Shown here in pieces: positions 5,978-13,277 of a stretch of 14,192 bases of DNA (position 1 is the stretch's first letter; each line of letters begins with the position of its first letter). This stretch comes from CAZLGC01 sp964559275 (GTDB lineage: Bacteria > Patescibacteriota > CALEFQ01), in assembly GCA_964559275.1 (NCBI GenBank), contig CAZLGC010000028.1, positions 1 through 14,192 of the forward strand, given 5' to 3'. The notes beneath the pieces were generated by a model. That model did not search any database. It saw only the letters and a list, made by a program, of their open reading frames with translations, and had not been told where the DNA came from. Made by a program: the position numbers and the translations under genes.

Positions 5978-6875
5978 ATGAAAAGAATTCTAGTAATTTC
6001 TGCTTCGGGAATGGGTTGTACAATCATGTTTACGCCCACCCTACGGGCTATCCGGAGTCGCTTTCCTGGCGCTCATATAACTTTTGTTGGCACCAGCTCG
6101 GCATTTGTCTCTCCGGTTGCTGGTAGTCCCCTAGTCGATGAAGTGCAGGTTTTTGATTTTGCCAAGGATTCACTCCTGGATATGGGTAAGTTGGGAGCAC
6201 GTTTGCGATTTATCAGGAAGCTGCGGCGTCAAAAGTTTGATTATAGCTTGNNNNNNNNNNNNNNNNNNNNNNNNNNNNNNNNNNNNNNNNNNNNNNNNNN
6301 NNNNNNNNNNNNNNNNNNNNNNNNNNNNNNNNNNNNNNNNNNNNNNNNNNTTGGTAGGTATGCACATCGGGTCAAGTCAGGATTATGCTTTTGCTTCCAA
6401 GCGCTGGCCCACTGATCGTTTTGCCAAGCTGGCAGATCAAATCCAGGGGGAAATGAATACCCAGGTGCTGGTTTTCGCCGGCCCGGACGAAACGGACGAG
6501 GTGGCCAAAATGCGAGACGCGATGAAAACTAAATGCCATATGGTCCAGCAGAAACTGCCGGTTGTAGCTGCCCTGCTCAAGGAGTGCGACCTGATGATCT
6601 CTAACGATTCCGGTCTGATGCACCTGGCGGTTGCCATGTGGACACCAGTGGTGGCTATCTTCGGCCCCACCAATATTACCCGCACCAAACCATATACAGA
6701 CAGAGCTATTGTTATAACTGATCCGGGATGCAATTCTCTTCTTAAATATCCTTTCACAACAACCTCTGCCAAAATTGACCCCACCCAAGCACAACGTTGC
6801 TTCACTAAAATCACCGTCCCTGTAGTTATGGCGGCGGCGAAAAAAATGCTAGATGGCGGAAAAGTACAAAATTAA
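5978..6875 (+). CDS. family 9 (heptosyltransferase-like) glycosyltransferase, interrupted by a real sequence gap
   Basis: The N-terminal 91 residues (5978-6250) and C-terminal 174 residues (6351-6875) belong to one GT9 protein. The first part has the 'KRILVISASGMG...TPTLRAIRSRFPGA' Rossmann start. The second has 'VGMHIGSS', 'KRWPTDRFAKLAD', 'ISNDSGLMHLAVAMWTPVVAIFGPT', the nucleotide-sugar-binding signature of the family. Relative to related proteins the missing middle is about 80-90 residues, so the 100 N underestimate it; they also put the halves out of frame (a multiple of three is required). Two departures are visible: the catalytic Asp after Gly in heptosyltransferases (D13 of E. coli WaaC) is Cys14 here, and the C-terminal four-Cys cluster of the other GT9 proteins is reduced to two distant Cys. 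A TTG start at 5927 is rejected in favour of ATG 5978. It overlaps the next gene by 23 bases. Confidence 0.85.
6251..6350. other. 100-N scaffold gap, real missing sequence
   Basis: Exactly 100 N inside the first GT9 gene. The flanks share only three bases (TTG), so unlike the other gap there is no sign that the contigs overlap. The protein lacks its middle, roughly 240-270 bases by comparison with other family members. Confidence 0.85.
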
Positions 6876-8016
6876 AAACCCGCGTACAGCCATCCTTGCC
6901 GGCCTAGTAAATGTTGGCGGCCACCTAATCTGGGGCTGGCAACGGCTACGGCGGGTTAACCTGGCGGAAACTGAACCGCGCCGTATTTTGGTTTTGCAGC
7001 TCGATGAGATCGGAGACGTACTGCTTTCCACCCCGGCTTTGGCTTGTTTGCGCCAGGCTTTCCCACAGGCTCAAATTGATGTGGTGGTACGTCCGGGCGG
7101 CCAAGCTGTCTTGCGGGAAAACCCTGACATTGACAAGTTGATACCAGTTGATGTGCCGCGTTTGTCTGCTAATAGCGGCGGCTTTTCGCAGGATTTGGCG
7201 ATAGCACGAAAAGCTGCAGCGGCTATCAAGAAAGTGGCCGGTCACCCTTATGACCTGGGTATTGACCTGCGCGCGGATTTACGAACAATTTATATACTCT
7301 ACCGACTTAATATTCCGGTGCGGGTTTCTCAGGCCATCCGTAGCGGTGGTTTTTGGCTAACCAATATTGCGCCCTACGTAGGTCTTGAGCACGAGGCAAA
7401 AAGGAAGCTGGGTATTGTCAAGTTTGTGCGCCCGTGTCCCGGCAACGAGAAACACAAGCTGCGTTTTCATTTGACAACTAAGGATGAGAAAAGAGCTGGT
7501 TTGATTTTGCAGGAAAATGGTATTACCAGGGATGAACCATATGCCGTGATGCATATTTTTGCCGGCTGGCAGCCAAAAGAGTGGCCACAGGAGAGGTTTG
7601 CCGAACTTGCCAAGTACCTACTAGAGAAATACCAGCTGCGAACGGTAATTATCGGAACTGAAAAAGAATCGGCCCGGATCGACAATTCTGATTTGAATCG
7701 GGAAGGCGTCATCAATTTAGCCGGACAGACTTCATTAGCAGAGACTGCGGCAATTATCAAAAAAGCTCGGGTTTTTATAGGCAATGATTCCGGCCCAATG
7801 CATATCGCCGCGGCTGTACAGGCGCCGGTAGTGGCTCTCTTTGGCCAAAACACTCCTAAACGCTACGGGCCTTGGCAAACTGAATCGAAAGTTCTTTATC
7901 ACCAAGTTGAATGTTCACCTTGTCCGCAGACAGATTGCAAGCGCCAGCCTAGCTGCCTAGAATTAATAACAGTAGACGAGGTCAAATCCGCAGTTGATCA
8001 ACTGCTCAATGCCTGA
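6853..8016 (+). CDS. family 9 glycosyltransferase (ADP-heptose:heptosyltransferase-like)
   Basis: A complete 387-residue GT-B enzyme of the heptosyltransferase family, expected to transfer a heptose from ADP-heptose onto a glycan acceptor at the cytoplasmic face of the membrane. Motifs: 'LVLQLDEIGDVLLSTPAL' (46-63) with the catalytic-type Asp55, 'GIDLRADLRT' (136-145), 'GWQPKEWP' (238-245) with K242 at the phosphate-binding Lys position, 'IGNDSGPMHIAAA' (309-321), and a C-terminal Cys cluster C354, C357, C362, C368 typical of this subgroup. About 42 residues precede the Rossmann start and include a partly hydrophobic segment (12-29), possibly for membrane association. ATG 6853 overlaps the previous gene by 23 bases; the stop overlaps the next start by eight. 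The acceptor and even the sugar are inferred from family and from the upstream heptose genes. Confidence 0.88.
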   Translation: MAEKYKIKNPRTAILAGLVNVGGHLIWGWQRLRRVNLAETEPRRILVLQLDEIGDVLLSTPALACLRQAFPQAQIDVVVRPGGQAVLRENPDIDKLIPVDVPRLSANSGGFSQDLAIARKAAAAIKKVAGHPYDLGIDLRADLRTIYILYRLNIPVRVSQAIRSGGFWLTNIAPYVGLEHEAKRKLGIVKFVRPCPGNEKHKLRFHLTTKDEKRAGLILQENGITRDEPYAVMHIFAGWQPKEWPQERFAELAKYLLEKYQLRTVIIGTEKESARIDNSDLNREGVINLAGQTSLAETAAIIKKARVFIGNDSGPMHIAAAVQAPVVALFGQNTPKRYGPWQTESKVLYHQVECSPCPQTDCKRQPSCLELITVDEVKSAVDQLLNA

Positions 8017-9955
8017 AATCTCACTTGAACAATTAGTTCTGCGAGGGGTCATAGCTTTTTTTGCCTGGCTGACAGCACTGGTGTTTCTGGCTGTGCAAGG
8101 AGCTTTTGGTAGCACCTCTCTACTCCTGACAACGATAATTGTCGGTGTTTTGTACTTTCTGTCTTGGCTATGGCCTCGCCACCGCTGGAAAATATCTCGC
8201 CATGACGCCGTTGCGGTGGTGATAATTTTGGCAATTTGTATTTTCATCGGTTTTTTCCACCATGACCTTGCCCTAGGGCGGGATCCGGTAAGCTATTTCA
8301 CTGCCGGACTGAAAATTTCTGAAACTGGTATCCTTAGTTTCACCGATGAATTGGCGCGACCTTTTCATGGTCTGACGGCACTGGGCAACGAAAGCTACAC
8401 CTCTCAGTTTCTGCCCGGCTACACTGTTTACCTGGCTGTTGCCTACCTTTGGGGAGGGATAGGATTGCTAGGTTGGGCTAATATTCCCCTACTCTTTTTG
8501 TCACTGACAGCTATTTACCTAATTGGACGCCGTTTGTCTTCGCATCACGGCGGCCTCGCGGCCGCCATATTGACCGGTACCTCTTATGCTGTGATTTGGT
8601 TTGCCCGGCGTTGGACGTCAGAGGACCTAATGATGTTGGCAATCTGGGGCGGAATAGCTTGTTTTATTGTCGGTGTCCGTCGCCGGCACCTGGGCTGGTT
8701 GTTGGCAGGTCTGACGCCAATTGCGTTTTCGCTCACAGTTCGTGGTGAAGGTTTGTTGTATCTGGGAGCATACATTCTGGTACTGCTAATCACTTTGGTC
8801 TGGTGGCGTCGCCAGTTCAAATTCAAATCGCTCGTATGGTTTTGGTTGGCCGCACCAATTGCTATCTATTCAATATTCCAACTCTACGTGTCCAGGTACG
8901 GCGGTGACTATGTATTTGAACAGGGGCAAAGTATTTTTTCAGCTATTTCCGGTGTCTTCGATAAGCCTATGGTTGTTGCCGGTGGCATAATTTTGCTGAT
9001 TGTAATCCTAGTTCTTTATACCTTGCGGACTGTGGCCAGATATCGCTGGAAATCAAAGTTCAATTTCTGGAAATTGTATTGGGCCTTAGGCGGTCTGGTG
9101 TTCCTGGCCGGCCAAATTATCTTTTACTGGTATGTTCATACGCAGATCCCGGAAATTAAGTGGGATTTTTATCGCAGCCAGTTTGTATTCGAAATCTTCA
9201 ACCAGTATCTGCTGGCAATTTTCTTTGCGGTTGTTTTCCTTGGTTTCTATAAACGAATATACCAGCGCCTGACGTACCTACTGATTCTAGTTGCGGCCCC
9301 ATCAGCTGTTTTTATTCTAGATCCTTATATTGCCCTGGATCATCCCTGGTTCATGCGTCGGTTTGTGGCTGTTTTTGTACCGCTGGTCATGCTATTGGCT
9401 GCAATCGCTTTGGCTAGGTTTCGTATTTCCAAAAAGGCCTTTGTTGTCAGCTTGGTCATTATAGTCGTAATCAACCTGGCGGTGGCAGGCCCGATTCTAT
9501 GGCACCAAGAGAAAGCCGGGGCCGCCGAACAGCTGGCTGACTTGGCCAGTCGCTTTGACGAAAATGACCTGGTTTTGATGCGACCCGGCTGGCAGTGGCA
9601 GCAATGGGCATATTATCTGCATTTCCTTTACGGAGTTGACGTTTTGCCATCCCTGGAGGGCTTTGAGGAGGGTTCCGATTTGACTGAAGTGATGGCAGTT
9701 TGTAAAAATATTTATATCCTTAGCGATAATGATTACGCCCACCATCCGCTTTTCCTAGACTCGCAACTAGAATTGGTTGAAGAGATTAACCTGAAATACC
9801 CCGAACTGGAAAAACCTCTGTGGGGTTTGGCAGCAATTTTTGAAGAAACGGACGGTCAGGTGGATGTCTACGATGTCCATCGCCAACAACAAGCATTGCC
9901 TCCTGATGAAATTGTAGATCAGGAAATAAATTTACAACTATTCAAAGTAAAATGA
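8009..9955 (+). CDS. multi-spanning GT-C glycosyltransferase (ArnT/PMT-like) with a C-terminal soluble domain
   Basis: A 648-residue membrane protein with about 12-13 helices over residues 10-495 and a hydrophilic tail of about 150 residues (498-648). The first large loop after helix 3 begins with 'ALGRDPVSYF' (88-97); an acidic residue here (D92) is where GT-C enzymes hold the polyprenyl-phosphate sugar and metal. 'WFARRWTSEDLMM' (197-209), 'LTVRGEG' (242-248) and 'HPWFMRRF' also follow the pattern of PMT_2/ArnT-like enzymes. It probably transfers a sugar from a polyprenyl phosphate donor, perhaps made by the GT2 enzyme at 1612, onto a glycan or protein outside the cytoplasm. The tail is not recognised. 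The frame is open to 7994, but ATG 8009 is the first ATG; it overlaps the previous stop by eight bases, and its own stop overlaps the next start by four (ATGA). Confidence 0.8.
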   Translation: MPEISLEQLVLRGVIAFFAWLTALVFLAVQGAFGSTSLLLTTIIVGVLYFLSWLWPRHRWKISRHDAVAVVIILAICIFIGFFHHDLALGRDPVSYFTAGLKISETGILSFTDELARPFHGLTALGNESYTSQFLPGYTVYLAVAYLWGGIGLLGWANIPLLFLSLTAIYLIGRRLSSHHGGLAAAILTGTSYAVIWFARRWTSEDLMMLAIWGGIACFIVGVRRRHLGWLLAGLTPIAFSLTVRGEGLLYLGAYILVLLITLVWWRRQFKFKSLVWFWLAAPIAIYSIFQLYVSRYGGDYVFEQGQSIFSAISGVFDKPMVVAGGIILLIVILVLYTLRTVARYRWKSKFNFWKLYWALGGLVFLAGQIIFYWYVHTQIPEIKWDFYRSQFVFEIFNQYLLAIFFAVVFLGFYKRIYQRLTYLLILVAAPSAVFILDPYIALDHPWFMRRFVAVFVPLVMLLAAIALARFRISKKAFVVSLVIIVVINLAVAGPILWHQEKAGAAEQLADLASRFDENDLVLMRPGWQWQQWAYYLHFLYGVDVLPSLEGFEEGSDLTEVMAVCKNIYILSDNDYAHHPLFLDSQLELVEEINLKYPELEKPLWGLAAIFEETDGQVDVYDVHRQQQALPPDEIVDQEINLQLFKVK

Positions 9956-11094
9956 AAATTTTAGCAATATCCCACTCCGCTCTGCTGGAGTCATATCAAG
10001 AAAAGTATGATTATCTAGCCAATTCGCACGGCCACAAAGTGCTTCTAATTACGCAAAAAAAACGCCAGGAAGGCGGTGGTCGCGATGTCAAAGCTCAGGA
10101 CAGGCAATCCGGGGGGTTGTTTGTGAAGACTTTACCTAGCTTTTTTTCGGGAAGCCTACGGCGCCATTTCTACCTGGGGCTGACGGGCTATGCTCGTGGT
10201 TTTCAACCAGATTTGATTTACGCCGAAAATGAACCTCAGGCGGAGTCAACCTCCCAGGCGCTCAAAGCTGCCCAGCGTTTTGATGCCAGGTTTATATTTT
10301 TTACTTGGGAGAACATAGAGCAAAAATACCAAGGACGAAAGCGCCGGATAGAGAAAATAGTACTGGAAAATTCTGACGGAGCGATTGCTGGAAACCAGGA
10401 AGGTCATGACATTTTGCGCGCCCAGGGATTTAAAAAACCGCTGGCGGTCATTCCGCAATACGGTGTTAATCCCAAACAGTTCCGCCCCCTGGATACTAAT
10501 GATTTTCGTCGCCAACTACGACTGTCCGGAAAGTTTGTTATCGGATATGTGGGACGTTTGTTGCCTGAGAAAAACATTGCTTCTTTGATTCAAGCCGTGG
10601 GACAGTTGCCGGAAACCTGTTCTTTGATCATAATCGGCAACGGTCCGGAAAAGGGAGCCTTGTCGTCTCTTAGCAAAAGACTGGGGATTACCGATCGCGT
10701 CAAGTTTGTATCAGCAGTTAGTCACCAAGACGTTGTCCGCTACATGAATCTTTTCAATGTTTTAGTCCTGCCTTCAATAACGACCAGTTCCTGGAAAGAG
10801 CAGTTTGGCCGGGTTATTCCTGAAGCGATGGCTTGCCAGACGCCCGTGATTGGCAGTGACTCGGGCGAGATTCCCAATGTAATCGACAAAGCGGGGTTGA
10901 TTTTTCCAGAAGGTGACGTCGGGGCGTTGACCCAGAGCATCAAAAAGCTTATGTCTGACAAGTCTTTCTATAATTCTATTGCCCAAAGTGGCTTCAAGCG
11001 GACCATTTCACTTTATTCAAATGAGGCTATCGCTGCTCAGATGAATAATTTTTTCGCGCAATTTGAATCTCATGCCCAAAAGAGTAGGCATTGA
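9952..11094 (+). CDS. family 4 glycosyltransferase
   Basis: A 380-residue retaining GT-B transferase. The N-terminal acceptor domain begins 'MKILAISHSALLESYQEKYD' and contains 'QPDLIYAENEPQ' (85-96). The C-terminal donor domain has 'IGYVGRLLPEKNI' (197-209), 'LIIIGNGPE' (225-233) and the EX7E nucleotide-sugar motif in 'KEQFGRVIPEAMA' (E283 and E291), followed by 'PVIGSDSGEIPNVI'. Length is normal. It acts at the cytoplasmic side, adding one sugar to the lipid-linked chain; donor and linkage cannot be told. ATG 9952 overlaps the GT-C stop by four bases (ATGA). The 3' end overlaps the next gene by 23 bases. No Shine-Dalgarno sequence precedes it, so translation is probably coupled to the upstream gene. 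Confidence 0.9.
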   Translation: MKILAISHSALLESYQEKYDYLANSHGHKVLLITQKKRQEGGGRDVKAQDRQSGGLFVKTLPSFFSGSLRRHFYLGLTGYARGFQPDLIYAENEPQAESTSQALKAAQRFDARFIFFTWENIEQKYQGRKRRIEKIVLENSDGAIAGNQEGHDILRAQGFKKPLAVIPQYGVNPKQFRPLDTNDFRRQLRLSGKFVIGYVGRLLPEKNIASLIQAVGQLPETCSLIIIGNGPEKGALSSLSKRLGITDRVKFVSAVSHQDVVRYMNLFNVLVLPSITTSSWKEQFGRVIPEAMACQTPVIGSDSGEIPNVIDKAGLIFPEGDVGALTQSIKKLMSDKSFYNSIAQSGFKRTISLYSNEAIAAQMNNFFAQFESHAQKSRH

Positions 11095-12226
11095 TTGCCA
11101 GAAAATTTTAACCCCGGGAGGTGGCGGGGCCGGGATTGAGCACTACGTTTGGCACCTAGTCACGGTGCTTGCCGGACTTTCTGATCGCAAACTCCGGCTT
11201 TGTCTTTTTCTACATCCGGATCTAAAGGATTCCTCTGTTGCGAATGACTTGTCTGGGCAACCAGCGGTTGATGTCGATTTTTACCCGAGCGAGGTCCTGG
11301 AGCGTAAGACCTGGTGGCCGTATACAAAATATAAAAGACTAACTAAGTTTTTAGCAGATAAAAAATTAGATTTATTGCACGGCCCGGCAAACGTTACGCC
11401 CCTATTCTACCAAGGGCCAACGGTTGTAACCGTTCATGATTTGATCATTTACGACCATCCGGAATGGTTTCCGGATGGTGTCTCGGGTTGGTTCTGGCGC
11501 CGTCAACTGGTGCCCCAAGCAATCAAAAAAGCGACTCGGATTATAGCCGTTTCTAGATACACTAAGCGTCAAGTTGCTAGACATTTTCGAAGACGGCCGG
11601 AAGACATTGATGTCATTTACGAAGGAGTAACCACTACCCAGACGAAACCAGAGACCAGCTTTCTGGCTGCCAACAACATCACCAGGCCTTTCCTGCTTTA
11701 CATCGGCACTATCGAGCCGCGTAAGAATCTGCGGCGGGTAATCGAAGCATTTGCCAGAGTTCGCAAATCACAACCTGAGCTCTCGCTGGTAATTGCCGGC
11801 AAGAAGGGATGGAAATATGAAAGTGTTTTTGCTGCTGTCAAAGGACTAGGCCTAGAAAGGGATGTCATTTTCTGCGGATACGTAGACAACGATCAAAAAA
11901 CTGCCCTGTATCAAGCTGCGCAGGCGTTCTTATTTCCGTCGCTGGCGGAAGGTTTTGGGCTACCGGTACTTGATGCCATGCAATCTGGGGTGCCGGTCCT
12001 AACCAGCAACAACACTTCACTTGTCGAAGTGGCGGGAGAGGCGGCCCTGAAAGTAAACCCTCATTCGGTCACAGAAATTGCCCAGGCAATGCAGAAAATT
12101 TCTAGCGATAAATCACTGCGTAAGCAGCTCGTTGCTAAGGGAGAGGTTCAGGCTCAGCAATTTTCTTGGCAAAATGCCGCCCGTCAGACTCTAGCAACCT
12201 ATCACAAGGCAATCAGTAATGACTAA
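11072..12226 (+). CDS. family 4 glycosyltransferase, mannosyltransferase-B-like
   Basis: A 384-residue GT-B enzyme resembling the MtfB/WbaZ-like GT4 subgroup. The N-terminus has 'RVGIDCQKILTPGGGGAGIEHYV' split over 4-26, the glycine-rich acceptor loop; 'LLHGPAN' (101-107) and 'VTVHDLIIYDHPEWFP' (119-134) are characteristic. The donor domain carries 'LLYIGTIEPRKNL' (208-220), 'LVIAGKKGW' (239-247) and 'FPSLAEGFGLPVLDAM' (288-303). The second Glu of the EX7E motif is Asp here (E293, D301), a conservative change. The frame continues upstream to a TTG at 11063, but ATG 11072 is the first ATG and leaves the normal N-terminus. It overlaps the preceding gene by 23 bases and the following one by eight. 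Mannose or a related deoxyhexose is a usual donor in this subgroup, but the substrate is not certain. Confidence 0.9.
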   Translation: MPKRVGIDCQKILTPGGGGAGIEHYVWHLVTVLAGLSDRKLRLCLFLHPDLKDSSVANDLSGQPAVDVDFYPSEVLERKTWWPYTKYKRLTKFLADKKLDLLHGPANVTPLFYQGPTVVTVHDLIIYDHPEWFPDGVSGWFWRRQLVPQAIKKATRIIAVSRYTKRQVARHFRRRPEDIDVIYEGVTTTQTKPETSFLAANNITRPFLLYIGTIEPRKNLRRVIEAFARVRKSQPELSLVIAGKKGWKYESVFAAVKGLGLERDVIFCGYVDNDQKTALYQAAQAFLFPSLAEGFGLPVLDAMQSGVPVLTSNNTSLVEVAGEAALKVNPHSVTEIAQAMQKISSDKSLRKQLVAKGEVQAQQFSWQNAARQTLATYHKAISND

Positions 12227-13250
12227 ATCAGACTACAAAAAGATTCTGATAATCCAGCCCGATCATATCGGGGATGTTTTACTGGCTACCCCGATGATCC
12301 GGGCTCTGCGGCAACGCTTTCCCGAATCAAAGCTAGATATACTGGTTGGCTCCTGGGCTGAGGATATCGTCGTTAATAATCCCGACGTTGACGAGGTGAT
12401 CGTATTCAATTTCAATCAATTCAAACGGGGTCGCCAGTCCGATCCGGAGAAATGGGACACCTTTTTTAAGGTCAGGTCTAACAAGTATGACTTGGCGGTA
12501 ATGGCACGTAGTCGTAATAAATTGATTCGCTGGTTTGCTTGGGCCGCCGGCATACCTAACCGAATCGGCTTTGAGGTTCCGGGCAAAGATGGTCTGCTGA
12601 CACTGAAGGTAAAACAAAAAGATCCGCGCGAACACGTCGTCCGACGGAATCTGCGCATTGCCGAAGCTCTGGGGGCAGCGACCAATGATCCCAAACTTGT
12701 TCTAAAGACATCAAGAGAGTCTGACAAATGGGCGCAAAATCTGGTTGCTGATTTGCCGCGGCCGCTGCTTGGAATCAATCCGGGCGCCGGTACTCCGGCT
12801 AAACAGTGGCCGGCAGCCAGGTTCAACGAGCTTGCCAGGAAGCTGCAGGCTGAGTATCAAGGAACCATTATCACGACTGGTGGTCCCGGCGATGTTGAGT
12901 TAGTAAAGCGGGTGTCTCGAGATATAGTTCCCGCCCCGATTATCACTGCTGGCAAGAGCTCTCTTCTGGAACTGGCAGCGCTGGGCAAGCAGCTAGATCT
13001 CTATATTTCTAACGACTCGGGACCGATGCATATTGTAGCTGCCATGGGAACACCGGTGATTGATCTCCATAGCGGTACAGACTATCCTTCGATGTGGCGG
13101 CCGTGGGGCGATCAACACACTGTTTTGACGCACGCTGATGATTGCGACAAATCACCTTGCTTCAAAACGGAATGTGACTACTTCAATCACGGCTGCCTGG
13201 AGCGAATAGAAGTAAATGACGTTGTTCAGGCAACTGGAAAATATCTATAA
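12219..13250 (+). CDS. family 9 glycosyltransferase (heptosyltransferase-like)
   Basis: A 343-residue GT9 enzyme, the third in the locus and of standard length. Motifs: 'ILIIQPDHIGDVLLATPMIRALR' spread over 9-31 with catalytic-type Asp19, 'RIGFEVPGKDG' (115-125), 'INPGAGTPAKQWP' (186-198) with K195 in the phosphate-binding position, 'YISNDSGPMHIVAAMGTPV' (262-280), and a C-terminal Cys cluster C309, C314, C319, C326 matching that of the GT9 at 6853. It should transfer a heptose (or similar sugar) from a nucleotide donor during assembly of the lipid-linked glycan. The ATG overlaps the previous gene by eight bases. It is the last gene of the second unit, closed by a hairpin two bases after its stop. 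Confidence 0.9.
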   Translation: MTKSDYKKILIIQPDHIGDVLLATPMIRALRQRFPESKLDILVGSWAEDIVVNNPDVDEVIVFNFNQFKRGRQSDPEKWDTFFKVRSNKYDLAVMARSRNKLIRWFAWAAGIPNRIGFEVPGKDGLLTLKVKQKDPREHVVRRNLRIAEALGAATNDPKLVLKTSRESDKWAQNLVADLPRPLLGINPGAGTPAKQWPAARFNELARKLQAEYQGTIITTGGPGDVELVKRVSRDIVPAPIITAGKSSLLELAALGKQLDLYISNDSGPMHIVAAMGTPVIDLHSGTDYPSMWRPWGDQHTVLTHADDCDKSPCFKTECDYFNHGCLERIEVNDVVQATGKYL

Positions 13251-13251
13251 C

Positions 13252-13277
13252 AAAACAGCGCTTCTCAGGCTGTTTTT
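13252..13277. terminator. bidirectional terminator between convergent genes
   Basis: A perfect 8-pair stem (AAAACAGC at 13252-13259, GCTGTTTT at 13269-13276) with a nine-base loop, followed by T up to 13277. On the minus strand the hairpin follows the flippase stop at 13278 and is also followed by TTTTGTTAT. It therefore can end both the GT unit and the convergent flippase gene. Confidence 0.7.

Noticed and set aside
6138..6415. A programmed frameshift in the first GT9 gene
   Set aside because: The frame change occurs only across the 100-N placeholder, whose length is arbitrary.
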